Source: Amaurobius ferox
Lineage: Eukaryota > Arthropoda > Arachnida > Araneae > Amaurobiidae
Direction of reading: 5' to 3'
DNA: 64,000 nt
Assembly: GCA_951213105.1 (NCBI GenBank)
Contig: OX578140.1
Coordinates: 123,931,649-123,995,648, forward strand
Below the pieces are notes generated by a model. It was given only the letters and a program-made list of their open reading frames with translations, was not told the origin of the DNA and ran no database searches. The first letter of the stretch is position 1; the number at the start of each line of letters is the position of its first letter. This document shows, piece by piece, positions 22,608 to 34,175 of this stretch. The position numbers and the translations under genes were made by a program.

Positions 22608-23389
22608 TTAAGGGTGGGCGTCAGTAAATCTTCTGCCCTATCCGCGCTTTGTTAACTTTCGCGGCACACATTTTTCGCCGAAATTCTGCTCAAACAGTTG
22701 CGAAATATTTTCTGAAAGATAAAATACAATGTTTAGATTATATTAAAACTAAATTTGATACCCAATAAAACATAGAATATATTTTTAATTTTAATCCAAA
22801 ATATTTTTGGTTCTGCAATCTGTTGTAATTTAATTCATACAGATTATTTTTATTTTTTCAGGAACATTTTTAAATATCTATTCCTTCTAATACAGTATTA
22901 AATACAACAGATCATATATAATAATGCCACAATCATGGAAAGGTAATTTCTTATTCTGTAAATTTGATATGGGAATCTGAATGTACATCACTGAGGACTG
23001 CAACTTTGTCTTCAAGTTCCTTTGTCTTCAAGTCCAACTTCAATTACGTTTCCGTGATTGTGGCATTTTAATATATGATCTGTTGTTGTATTTAATAGCT
23101 TGTTAGAAGGAATAGATATTTAAAAATGTTCATTAAAAAATAAAAATAGTCGGTATGAATTAAATTATGACAACAGATGGCAGCACCAAAAGTATTTTGA
23201 ATTACAATAAAAAATATATTCTATGTTTTATTGGGTATTAAATTTAGTTTTAATAATTAGCTAAGCATTGCATTTTATCTATCAGAAAATATTTTACTGC
23301 TGTTTGAGCAGAATTTCGACGAAAAACGTCTGCTGTGAAAGTTAAAAAAGGAGGGATAGGGCAGAAGATTTACTGACGCTCACCCTTAA
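22608..23389. mobile_element. Long-arm foldback element, 8-bp target duplication
   Basis: 782 bp flanked by exact GTTGGACT on both sides (22600-22607 and 23390-23397). The arms are about 340 bp (22608-22948 and 23042-23389). Ends read TTAAGGGTGGGCGTCAGTAA and its near-complement. The loop of about 90 bp holds two TTTGTCTTCAAGT repeats. An 8-bp duplication suggests hAT- or P-like transposition. The ends also contain TTAA, so a piggyBac origin cannot be excluded. No coding capacity. Confidence 0.85.
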
Positions 23390-23648
23390 GTTGGACTAAA
23401 TTTTTTAAAGTAGCTGTTGCCTTTCTCAAGACTCCATTGTACTTTTATACCTAACACTTTAACTCTTTATTTTTCGTTTGTGTAAAAGTACTAGTATCGT
23501 GAAAAGTACAATATTTTTGTTTTTAACTTTGTGAAAACTATGGAGGGCTCCGAAAAAATGCTACGTCTAGAGCCTCATGCTGTTTTAATCGTGCCCTGCT
23601 TAGTGATGTCGATAAATTAGCTGCATTTGACTGATTTGTGTTAATGTA

Positions 23649-24540
23649 CAGGATGTCCCAAAAAGATTGAAACGCGTTTTAATTCTTTACCTGTTGGAGA
23701 TAAGTGGGCAATGTAAATTGCAGAAATGCTGAAAGTAAGGTAGGAAATAAGACTACGTTAATGAAATAGTCCTCCCATTCATTTTCAAAAAGTTACACTT
23801 TTTAAATTTTTATACGACTCCCTTGGACAAATTGGGTCAATCAGAAAACTTTTATTTTTAATGCAAGAAGATCATTAAAAAAAACCTCGCATATTTGTAT
23901 CTTTAAAATCAACCTAATTATGACAAAGGAAAAAATCTGACTTAACCACTTTTCCGTACCATGTGAAAAGCTGTTTCATCAGTGAAAATAGGGATCATAA
24001 ACAAATTGACGATGGAAATTGTTTAGATCAAAAATACGCTAATGTGTGTCAAAATTTTTTATCACAAATGCATCTAAATAAAGTATTACACAGACAGAGA
24101 TCATATAAAGCAGTGGTACTCACTACGCGGTTAGGTATTCTGTGTATTATCATCCAGTTTTATCTTTTTTGTGATATATCACAAATTTACATTTCTAATT
24201 TGATATATGGTCAACATTCACAATGTTCAATTTTCAATTAAATATAACTCGCTCAATTTTAAAGATGCAGATATGCTGGTATTTTTAATGATCTTGTTGC
24301 ATTAAAAATAAAAAAGATATTCTGATTGACCAAATTTGTATATGGGGGTAGCATAAAAATTTAAAAAGTGTAATTTTTTGAAAATGTTACTATGTGTAGA
24401 CTATTTTAATACAGGAGGACTATTTCATTAACGTAGTCTTATTCCCTACATTACTTTCAACAATTTTGCAATTTACATTGCCCACTTTTCTTCAGAAGAT
24501 AAAGAACTACAGCGCTTTTCAATCTTTTTGGGACAACCTG
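23649..24540 (-). mobile_element. Long-TIR element with transposase trace, copy 1
   Basis: Flanked by TA on both sides (23647-23648 and 24541-24542). Ends CAGGATGTCCCAAAAAGATT and its near-complement continue as long inverted arms of about 300 bp (GTGGGCAATGTAAATTGCA, GACTACGTTAATGAAATAGT). On the minus strand near 23960-24000 a short stretch reads PIFTDETAFHM, matching the FSDE.tFH catalytic segment of Tc1/mariner-type transposases. TA duplication and this motif agree with a Tc1/mariner superfamily deletion derivative. Confidence 0.75.
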
Positions 24541-26689
24541 TAGACTATTTTAATATAATTTACGTGCGTAACGTAGTTCTAAATATTGGGGCTTCTATTG
24601 AACCTAAACTATCAGCATTCATATATTTCATACTAGAAACTCTACCAGACGTTACTCGGGATTTAATGCAGGGATTAATTGCATTCAATCATTCATTTTT
24701 CAAAAGAGTAGTCGTCCGCTGTGTGGATTTACGCGCGTTCTCCATAACTTGTCTGTTGATAGTACGGATTCCGTCCAAATTTTTTTGAAAAATAATTTTT
24801 CGATCTTTCTCATGGTGCTAAGCGAAATAACTTCTGCTGTAATATTTTTGATCGCTAAGGTACTAATTTCTTCAAAGATAGATCAAAATGGTCCTTCAAC
24901 ATTTAATAATTGAAAATCTAATTTGAATAATTTTTTTTTTCAATAAATTATTTATTCTTGAGAGCCAAGTTAGACCTTATAAAATTTCATGGCCGTGCGA
25001 TGCTTAGATTTTACGTTACAAACGACACAGTTGAACAGGCAGACATTATTTTATTATTATAAATTTGAATGGGGCTGTATATCCTAAAAGAGCCACAGTG
25101 AGAGTTATGCTGCATGGGGGGGGGGGGGGTATGTTGTAGATATTACAACTTCCCCGCCTCTATATTGTGAAGGGTTCAGATATTCAACACTATACAATTG
25201 TTTTAAAAGATAATGTTTAGAGTTATTATAGAAGTCAAGAAAAGCGTGATTAATAGCAGGACGATTTACATTTCCGTCTTCACATACAAATATTCCACAT
25301 AAACTTCCCTCTTTACTTAACGGTGGACTTTTATAGGACATTTGAACATGATTTCATAGCGTGATATTACTTGTATGACACCCATAATTTAACAAACACA
25401 AGGCAGCCATTAATAACATGAGCACTGCGTAAACAGAGTGGAGAAGTTGTGTTGGCTTGTTTGGGCACTCCGCGTTCGCTTCATGCACACATAGGGTAAT
25501 TTCCAAGTCTGTACACAATTAAATACATTTGATCACGGATTATTTTATCTGTTTGTTTGAAAGGAAGTTTTTTTTTGAATGAATTAGTTAAATGTTACCT
25601 TTTATATTTAATTGGAATTACCCGCACAAATTACGTAGCGGGCGTTTTTCTGGTCATAAAAAAGCGCCCGATACGTAAATACAGATAAAACTACTCAATT
25701 TCCGAATAGTTTGTTTTGAACCGAAAGCATTTACTCATTCTGTTTTCTCCATGTGCAACCAAGCTAATTTTACAAATCGGGTGTAATATGTTCAGAAAAA
25801 GCTTTTATGCTGCATCCTAAATAATGGCGTTGAAAGCATTTGAAATCGTAAAAAAAAAAAAAAAAAAGAAACCGCCTTTGGTTTGATGTGCGGACATTTC
25901 AGCCTCAACGCGGTCTTTGCTAATAAGCGCCCGTATGCCAGTGATAATTGTATATAAATCGGATCAGCTGTGACGGAGGTATTTCAATCCGTAAATGATA
26001 AAACAGCAAACTTTTACGGATATGACGAACATGATTTCATCAGGATCCGTAAATGATAAAATAGAGAAAAATTTAGATCTATATCGGCAAGTATAATCCG
26101 AATTTTGCCCTTTATAGCACAATGCCACTCACAAGGATAATGTAATACCAATATAAAAAGTTAAAAATAAATCTTTTAAACTCGCAAAGTTAGAATTTTG
26201 CATTCTAGATCCTAGTTGCTGAATTGACATTTGTCACTCAAACTCGAAACCGAAAGTCTGATTTATCGTTCGTACCCGGATCTGGCCTTGTCGGTTCCTC
26301 ATACTCGATAACCGTCACGGACCGTATGATTGATATGTTCCTTTGATTTATGATTTACGGAGTCTCTGATCAAAGAAGTTAATTGGGATGGAAACATTCA
26401 ATTCTCATATCACAACAATGCATTGAAAGATAATTTTACACCACAGCGCAAAAGTCTATGAAAGAATCTTTTCATCATTCATCTTCGGGAGGTTCTTATC
26501 TGAATATATTCTTATTCTTGCACTTATACTGTCGTGGATAACTGAATATGAATATTGTGAAAATTGTTAAAATAAATTACAATTTTTAAAGTGAATAAGT
26601 TATAAAGAATTAATTTAAATTCTGTACATTAATTACACGCTTAATATGTACTATATGACTGTATTCTTAATTTATATTAACTAATTATA
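24541..26689. other. No recognised gene
   Basis: Contains a 13-base G run (25118-25130), an A run near 25850-25868, a small inverted GCGGGCG/CGCCCG pair (25640-25670) and two ATCCGTAAATGATAAAA repeats (about 25988 and 26045). ORFs here have no motifs. Confidence 0.4.
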
Positions 26690-27644
26690 CAAGGTGTCCC
26701 AAAAAGATTGAAACGCGATTTAATCCTTTGCCTGTTGGAGATAAGTGGGCAATGCAAGTTGCAAAAATGTTGAAAGTAAGGTAGGAAATAAGACTACGTT
26801 AATGAAATAGTCCTCCCATTAATTTTCAAAAAGTTACACTTTTTAAATTTTATGCGACCCCCTTAGACAAATTTGGTCAATCAGAAATTTTTTATATTTA
26901 ATGCAACAAAATCATTAAAAAATCTTCATATCTGTATCTTTAAAATTGAGCGAGTTATATTTAATTGAAAATTGAACATTGTGAATGGGGACCCTATATC
27001 AAATTAGAAATGTAAATTTGTGACATATCACAAAAAAGATAAAACTGGATGATAATACACAGGAGACATTTTTGCGAATTTTGCGTAGGCTCAGGATTCA
27101 ATCACGGGTTCTTAAGTACTTTTCAATAATTATGTCCTTTTTCAATAGTATTTTTTCAATTATTAAGTACGGTTAAGCACTTTTTTATATCTAAACAATT
27201 TCCACCGTCAATTTGCTTATGATCCCTATTTTCACTGATGAAACAGCCTTTCACATGGTGCAGAAAAGTGGCATAAGTCCGATTTTTTCCTTTATCATAA
27301 TTCAGTTGATTTTAATGATACAGATATGCGTTTTTTTTAATGATCTTGTTACATTAAAAATAAAAATTTTCTGATGGACCAAATTTGTCTAAGGGGATCG
27401 CTGAAGACCCAGACCGTCCGACTCGTCCAGAGGACTAAGAGCAGCTATTTGGACGGCCGGGAAGATATCTAAGGGGGTCGTATAAAAATTTAAAAAGTAA
27501 CTATTTGAAAATGAATAGGAGGACTATTTCATTAACGTAGTCTTATTTCCTACATTATTTTCAACATTTTTGCAATTTACATTGCCCACTTATCTCCAAC
27601 TGGTAAAGAATTAAAGCGCATTTCAATGTTTTTGGGGCACCCTG
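26690..27644 (+). mobile_element. Long-TIR element with transposase trace, copy 2
   Basis: Same family as 23649-24540 in opposite orientation; ends CAAGGTGTCCCAAAAAGATT and its near-complement. Near 27205-27262 the plus strand reads STVNLLMIPIFTDETAFHM, again the first catalytic Asp region of a Tc1/mariner-type transposase; the rest is lost. It differs from copy 1 by many substitutions and an internal segment, and carries a later SINE fragment. Confidence 0.75.
27397..27467 (-). mobile_element. 5'-truncated hybrid-SINE fragment
   Basis: 71 bp matching the 3' end of the hybrid SINE (CCCAGACCGTCCGAC ... GGACGGCCGGGAAG), flanked by exact 9-bp duplications TCTAAGGGG (27388-27396 and 27468-27476). 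It is inserted in the right arm of the long-TIR element. Truncation plus target duplication is the mark of LINE-driven reverse transcription. Confidence 0.8.
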
Positions 27645-27648
27645 CATA

Positions 27649-28186
27649 CTATGTCATCAGTCCAGAAGTAATTCGAACAATAAAAATCTTGTGCAAATCG
27701 ACCAGTCTCCCAGCAGAAAAACAGAATCATTAATATTCTGAAGGAACCAAGAATTGTTACTTGTCGAGGACGGAGCGACAAGGGACGAAAGACTGTCAGT
27801 AAAAGTAAGGGCCCTAATATCCTCCCGCAGTACCCAAAGACAAAAATTCTTGATGACGAGGATCTACGCCTGGAAAACTGTATTAAAACTGTTTAACTTC
27901 TTCTATTTAAGGTAGATGAAATCATTGCCCCGGAAAACACACACAGAAAACAGAAAAGCCCCAATGGGTCCAAGTATATTATTAAAAAATAATGATTATA
28001 CGGCTGGGCCGAAAGGTGCCAGCAAGGATCCCGGAATCAAAGAGGGATAGTGAAGGGAGACGAGAATCATAAAAATAATCTCTTCTTTTCCTCCAAAATA
28101 AAAATTTCATATAGAACGCAGCAAGGACAAGGTGGACGAGCGGAAAATGAAGCACTGTCGGGAGACGTCCGGTAACCGCTCTGCAG
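27649..28186. other. No recognised gene
   Basis: Less AT-rich than its surroundings. There are short open stretches in several frames, but none is supported by motifs or splice signals. Confidence 0.35.
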
Positions 28187-28308
28187 ACATATGAGCTACA
28201 GGGATACATCCGGCTCTATGCAAACATATGAGCTACAGGGATACATCCGGCTCTATGCAAACATATGAGCTACAGGGATACATCCGGCTCTATGCAAACA
28301 TATGAGCT
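28187..28308 (+). repeat. 37-bp tandem repeat, 3.3 copies
   Basis: Units ACATATGAGCTACAGGGATA plus CATCCGGCTCTATGCAA start at 28187, 28224, 28261 and (partial) 28298. They are identical apart from the broken last unit. A B-box-like GAGTTCGATCCAGG follows at 28318-28331, so this may be an expanded tRNA-SINE head. Confidence 0.85.
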
Positions 28309-28375
28309 TCCGGACCTGAGTTCGATCCAGGTCTTCCGCCCAAGCACCAGTGCAATAGATAATACACTCAAACTT

Positions 28376-28600
28376 ATTTTTGTGCGGTGGATAGGAACCG
28401 CATAAAAGAAAGTGCATAAAAAAAATCGCACAAAACTTCACGAGTAGCTATAAAAAATAGTTTTCGCAACACAATTAAAAAGTATTTTTTATGCGGTGAA
28501 TAGCGACCGCATGAAAAAAGTCTCGCGTAGAAAATAACTCAAAACCTTACGAGATAACTAGGAATTGCTTTTTTAAACGAAATCAAGACACGAGGCTTGG
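28376..28600 (+). repeat. Diverged direct duplication, about 110 bp
   Basis: TGCGGTGGATAGGAACCGCA (28382) and TGCGGTGAATAGCGACCGCA (28491) head two related blocks that both continue with A-rich sequence, AAAACYT.ACGAG and a TAGCTA/AACTA end. Each head is a small hairpin, TGCGGT/ACCGCA. Confidence 0.5.
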
Positions 28601-28728
28601 CAGCTACTTGGAATCTCGCCAAACCTTTTGGAATCTGATTTAGAAAATACACATGCGAACATTTTTAAATATTTTATTGACATATGTACTTATTTTACAC
28701 ATACAACACTTTTCAAAACGTATAACCA

Positions 28729-28989
28729 TTATCCTTCGTAGTCTGACAATACGCGAACTTTCTTGTGGTAAACTGGTTCAAAATCGCTTTCGTCACTTGA
28801 AGATACTACCTCGCACTCGTTTAGAGTTGACTTTTTTTCAGTTACCATGTAGTCGGTGATCAGTTTTTGCGACGACTGTTGTTTCACTAGACGCTTGTAT
28901 ATGTCTCGGTAGCCAGATATACAAGATTGAAGCTCCTTTTGGAATTTTGAAGTTCTTTCAGAATTGGCATCGATTGCAAGAAAATGACA
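28729..28989 (-). pseudogene. ORF with an acidic Ser-rich C-terminus
   Basis: An 86-codon open stretch on the minus strand, bounded upstream by a possible splice acceptor (ATTATAG) and ending at 28729. It reads SERTSKFQKELQSC, GYRDIYKRLVKQQSSQKL, then ITDYMV and SSSDESDFEPVYHKKVRVL. A QxxLITDYx segment followed by an acidic Ser/Asp tail is common at the C-terminus of CENP-B/pogo-like transposases and of nuclear proteins. The core is not present. Could be a last exon or a relic. Confidence 0.3.
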
Positions 28990-30016
28990 CTATAATTTAT
29001 GGCAAAGTTGGAGTCCTGCATAGATTTTATCTGCTGCCATGTTCCAATTTGATTGAAATGTTCATATATCGCACAAAAAAAGACCGCACAAAAACAGGTT
29101 TGAGTGGAATCTTCTCCACCACTGTGGGATACCACACAGATTTAACGTCCTCCTATCGACACCCTACTCAGATCTCGCGATTCTTCCAAAGTCCACAGCA
29201 AACAAATGACATTTCTGACTCAGAGAATTAATGTGGGCAAACCACGTCAGTGGCGGCGGAATCACAGGGCATGGGGGGGCAGTTTCCCCCTCTAAGATTC
29301 TGAACTGGAGGTAATGGCTCCTAAAAATTAAATATATATATACTGCTGGAATTTATAGTTGCCCTTCCCTACAAAAAATAATAAACGCGTGTAAAAAATT
29401 GATATTATATATTCCCACACAAGTTATTCCAGAGGAAACTTTAAGGATGATTAAGAAAAACGAATATCAATTTTTAAGTACACGTTATTCATGTTATAAA
29501 GCATCAGACGAGAAGCGAAATTAATCATCCGTGACTAAACATGTAAACAATAATAATATTACTTGCATCGCCAGACCAGGCGCTACGCCACACCAAGTGT
29601 ATAATACAAACCAATATTCCAAATCTAAAACATCAGAACAAAATCAAAAATAGGTGGATGCATGCTTAGATTTCGTATAGTTTTCAAAACGAAGCGGGTA
29701 AAGGATTTAGAGGTAGTTCTAGAAATGGGAAGTGTAAAAATGCATTTCTATTTGTGATTATTTAATCCGATTGCATTGGTCAGGTACTACAAAATATATG
29801 AAACGATTTACTAATTTTTAAGTAGATAATTGGGATTTGTTATTGTGGTGCACATTTAAAAAATATTATTGAAGTTAGTTAATTACATTGCTTTGATACT
29901 TTGAAATTCTGCTAATAATCCATCATTAAATCTTTAGTACGAGTTCCAGGAATAAAATATATTAACATAATACTACTACACAATTAACTGCACCCATTTT
30001 AACTTTTAAAAACCTA
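28990..30016. other. No recognised gene
   Basis: One GC-richer patch (29245-29320) with a G run and a C run (GGGGGGG, TTTCCCCC) that can pair. Otherwise AT-rich and featureless. Confidence 0.35.
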
Positions 30017-30022
30017 TTTATT
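30017..30022 (-). terminator. Candidate polyadenylation signal
   Basis: AATAAA on the minus strand, about 100 bp after the stop of the predicted gene at 30123. Confidence 0.4.
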
Positions 30023-30122
30023 AAGCACTTTAGAATCATAATTAGATTACAACAATTATACTTATATTTTTACGGAGGAGACTGGATATGTGAGACCAGG
30101 CATACAAAAAATCCTAAACTGA

Positions 30123-31058
30123 CTATGACCTTTTATAATCTGATTTGCACATTTCTGTATTCCTCAAAGGTACTCTCATCCTTTGACTTATTAACACAGT
30201 AGTAGGAGAGCGAAAACGAGATTGAGACTTTTGTCTGGTAAACATAATTGCATTTGCGTAGCTAGGTGTTAGCACAGGGACTCCAGCAACATAAGCAGTC
30301 AACAAAGCTAATTTATCAAACCTCTCCAGGGAACGCTCAGAGTAAATTCTTCTCGCATCCTTGAGCATAGAGCAAAAATCAGAGAAAATCTTGTCACTTT
30401 CGGAAAGCTGTCCTTCAAGATAAGCCACATGTAGTTTCAGTTCCCAACCCACCTTGTCTTTAGTCACAATAACATCCAAAAAGTGTAAACTAGGAGGAGG
30501 AACCAAACTCGCTTTTCTACTACCTTCATCAAGGGCGTCACTCAATTCCTTCCTAACTTTTGATAAAATCATATTATTTTCTTCAAGCTGATCTTTTAAC
30601 CGGGCAGTGTCTCTTTCCAGGGCGGTGAAATCCAAACTCCTAGCAGAAACAACAGAACCAGATCCCAGGGATGCCAAGGTATTTTCCAGTTTATTAACTA
30701 AATCAGCTTTCTCCTGCAAATTAGTTGATTATTTTAGAATTATCCTTTTCACGATTTATTATTCTATCTGTCTTAACACTATCATTGTAGTCAACATCAT
30801 CATCTATTCTGTAGATCTCGCCGTCTGGACAACATAAAACTTTAACTTATTTATTAATACCCAGAGCATGGGGGATAAATGGTTTTTCATCATTTCTCTC
30901 TGTCTAGATTGATTACATCTTCTATCAGAGTAGACTGTCATAAACTCTCTAAATAATTCAATACGTCGTAGTAATCCTACCACCCAATCTGCCTTAGCAT
31001 CAAATTCCCTTAGGGTCGCAATCAAGTTGTCGACTTCCGAGTGATCAGGGACCGGCAT
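30123..31058 (-). CDS. Predicted two-exon gene, unknown function
   Basis: Exon A 31058-30861 starts at ATG and encodes 66 residues (VDNLIATLREFDAKADWVV; GLLRRIELFREF). Exon B 30713-30123 encodes 196 residues. Between them a 147-bp intron has GT (30860) and TTTGCAG (ending 30714), with CTAAT just upstream of the acceptor. Both exons meet in phase 0, giving about 262 residues. Exon B begins with a predicted coiled coil (LVNKLENTLASL; LERDTARLKDQLEENNMIL), continues through LHVAYLEGQLSESDKIF, and ends with a basic tail (SDYKRS). No signal peptide, membrane segment or catalytic motif is seen. The ATG may follow another acceptor (TTTACGAG), so more exons may lie upstream. I do not recognise the family. 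A retroelement gag remains possible, but the intron and poly(A) signal favour a cellular gene. Confidence 0.5.
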
Positions 31059-32094
31059 CTCGTAAATAGTAAATAAACCTCAGATTCAAGGTCTTCCCGA
31101 ATATACAATCACCCAACCAAAACATTAGGTGTTCCAAATCTCTAAAGTTCCAGCAACAGGAAAGCAAACCGCAAACATAGGATCAGATATACATCAAGTA
31201 AAATAGTTCCCGAGTGTACAATATCTTTCCGAACAGACAAGTTAGAGAGGAAAAATCAAAAATATCTATCTAAACGAGGTTCATAAATAGGAAAATATGC
31301 AAATACATAATAAGAATACCACAAATCAGGTAATCAAGTAGAGGTTCTGAAACACATCAAAAACTTCGAAGGAGGTAGAACGACTTCAAAAATTATTTTG
31401 TTTACATCTGACGTCATGAACAAAAATTTCTAGTATCTCCAAATATCACTTAAAATCAGTAGTCAATACACCAAAGCACTATGGGATCAATAAATATCTT
31501 TCACGAGCAACAATAAAGTGTCACTTGTGCAAGTAGAAGCAGAAATCAAGTCAAAAATCCTTACTTCAAAATCAACTGTACAGCGCACTTAAAGTTGAAA
31601 CGAAAGCACAAATTTCAAAAACCACCATAATTTCATAACCACAGCCCCAAACACAAACAATATACCGAAACAATCCGCAGACACTTGCTAACAACTATAT
31701 TACGCGTTCACAACTCTAAATCATCCTTTAAATAAATATTTAAATTTCACAATCTTCGCTGCAAAAAGCCTGCCCGCCATTGAAAACGAGTATGGAAGAT
31801 GAAAATGTGCAGATCCATTAAGTTCTACTTTACGACCCAATCCGCGTCACTCACCCAAGGGTTTCGAACGCATAACATTACGGACGAAAATGCATAAAAA
31901 CACGCTAGAGTAGCATTTCAGCAGTCATTTTAAGGCCTTCTCGAGATGTCCCTCTTTTGACAGAGAACGCGATAACTATTGAAAGAATCACGCGATTTCT
32001 ATTAAAATTGTAGACGATTTTTTAATGCATAATAATAAATAACCTATTGATTTTCAGCTAGATCAAATATGAGATATCGTTAAATTGTGTTATT
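31059..32094. other. Upstream region of the predicted gene
   Basis: No repeats recognised, in contrast to its surroundings. The minus strand has a short frame beginning MAGRLFAAK near 31780 that could be a small upstream exon or uORF. Could hold the promoter and 5' exons. Confidence 0.3.
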
Positions 32095-33044
32095 ACTTTC
32101 CTTATATATATAATGTATGAGGAAAGTATTGTGACGGGGTCGAAAATTCGAATTCGAGTTTTAAATGGGAGAGCACGTTTCAAGCATTCCTGATCAAGAA
32201 TCAAACATTTTTGAGGTGATGTCTGTGTGTGTGTGTGTGTGTGTGTGAGAAAGAATCTCTGTGTGTGTGTGTGTCAGTGAGTCTGTGGAGACGATATCTC
32301 ACGAACGAACGGAGCGATTCGAATGAAATTTAGTACAAAAATCACAATCCATAAATACTGGAAGCCTATTGTTTTTATACGTAATCGAATGTTCAGAACC
32401 CACCTAAATTTTTGAGTGAAATTTTGAAAAAATCATCAAAAAATCAAAACCTTTAATAAAGTTTCGCAAATAGACATTTCTTATGTAATTTTCCCTTAGA
32501 AAACGATTGACATAAACTTTAGAACGCCAGCATGAGCCGTTCTCGAGGTATTGCACATTGTTCAAATAAATTTATCAAAAAATCCCATAAATTAAAAAAA
32601 AAACATTAACTGTGGAGAAACATGTTCACATTTCATATGTAATATTATGCGATAAATTTGGTGACATCATTCTCCTGGATCTAGCTCGTTCCATTCAGGA
32701 AAAAGATACTTTGAGTAATACTTATATATTTGAACGCCAATAGTTATTTATCTGCTATAAGAATAACTTATTCTTCCGTCCATAACGCTTGGCTAGATTT
32801 TGGCACTGAATTTGGCGGAATGTCGCCAACTTGGCGACTTTTTTAAATGTTGCCAATTTAGCGAAAATCTCGCCAAATGGATAAAAATGACGCTAAACCA
32901 ATGAAAATGACGACTAATTGTCGAAAATTCAATATCTTGGAAAGAATATAAGTATCTACTATAAGAAAAATCTATTTTTTTTTACTGTAAAAGTAGTAAA
33001 TTCATTACATTATATAAGGAAAGTCATGTGTTGTCCATATCAGA
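32095..33044 (-). mobile_element. F2 element, copy D
   Basis: Stem-loop ACTTTCCTTATATATATAAT then GTATGAGGAAAGT from 32095. GTGACGGGGTCGAAAATTCG, GT microsatellite with interruptions at 32223-32275, GAACGGAGCGATTCGAATGA, GGCGA/TCGCC region 32790-32880. Inverted head ends at 33044. Nearly complete, like copy C. Confidence 0.8.
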
Positions 33045-33770
33045 TTTTTGTTCTAGGTGAACGTTTTAATTTACTAATCGATAGGAAAGTTCAGTGTTAG
33101 ACGCATCAGATTTTTTATACTTAGAGCAATAAATCAACTGATGGATATAAGCATTTTATCCCAATTTTTCGTGCTTTAATTTGAAATGCAAATTTGAAAA
33201 ACAATTTTATAGTTAATTTTCCTCATAGTAGATGATGACGGTTGTTAATAAACTAAACTTTTGCTGGAAGCAATTAAAGTTGCATTATATTCCTAACAAA
33301 AATGACTGCTAATTATGTGTTACTGCTGAACTCTGAAAAATGAAACCATGAGAACAGATATTTAAATACTTTTGAATTTCGAAGATGATAGCACTTTAAA
33401 CAACCTCTCGGCTGCTCGGGGTAAATTCTAAAAATTTGGTAGATTCTTTAAATTCTAATGAGGATTTAATTATACAGTGAAACCTCCAAATAGCTAGCTC
33501 CTAAGTATAGGACTCAATTTAACAGCGAGTAAAGTTCATGGTCCCGTGAATATTTAGGATGAGGTTTAATTATATTTCATTTCACAAGTAGCGGACAAAT
33601 TCCATGCCTCAATTGGTATTGCGTAAATTTTAAATTGAGTTTTTGGTGTAATTAAATGTAGTATTAACTGAAATATCTGGAGTGTAAGTTCTTACTCGAC
33701 GTTATCACGTATTTATATTCCAAACTGTTCATTTCCACATGTATCACAATCGTTATCAGAATGAGAAAAA
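33045..33770. other. No recognised gene
   Basis: AT-rich, short ORFs only. Confidence 0.35.
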
Positions 33771-34175
33771 TCTGATGTGGACAGCATATGACTTTGCCTG
33801 TAGACTCATATTCACGTTCTCCTTATTTCTTCAACAATTCATTAAATTGAATGGTATTTCACAAAATAACACCCGTAAATATTTAAAATTACCCTGAATT
33901 TCCGCTTTAATTCGACTTTCATTGGGTAACACGAGTTATTTTCAAAGGTGGCGTGGCAAAAATGCGAAAAAAAAAAACTAAAATACCTCGAGAACGGCTA
34001 GTCTTATTCCTTTCATCTTTCAAAATTACGTATAAAACAATCATTTAGTTGATATATTTGAGCATACGTAGTCTTTTATTTTAGATTTTGACGATTTTTG
34101 TGGACCATTCCTCAAAAAAGGCAGGTTCTTTTTAATCGAATCGTATCAAAATCTAAACAGAATCTAATTCATGAC
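33771..34175 (+). mobile_element. F1 element, head fragment
   Basis: Head TCTGATGTGGACAGCATATG at 33771, then CTCGAGAACGGCTAGTCTTA and CAAAAAAGGCAGGTTCTTTT as in the array. It breaks off after AAAATCTAAACAGAATCTAA. The head hairpin ATGTG/CATAT retains pairing through a G-T pair. Confidence 0.65.

Noticed and set aside
22608..23389. piggyBac origin from TTAA at both ends
   Set aside because: Exact 8-bp GTTGGACT duplications outside the TTAA are better explained by an 8-bp duplicating transposase; not fully excluded.
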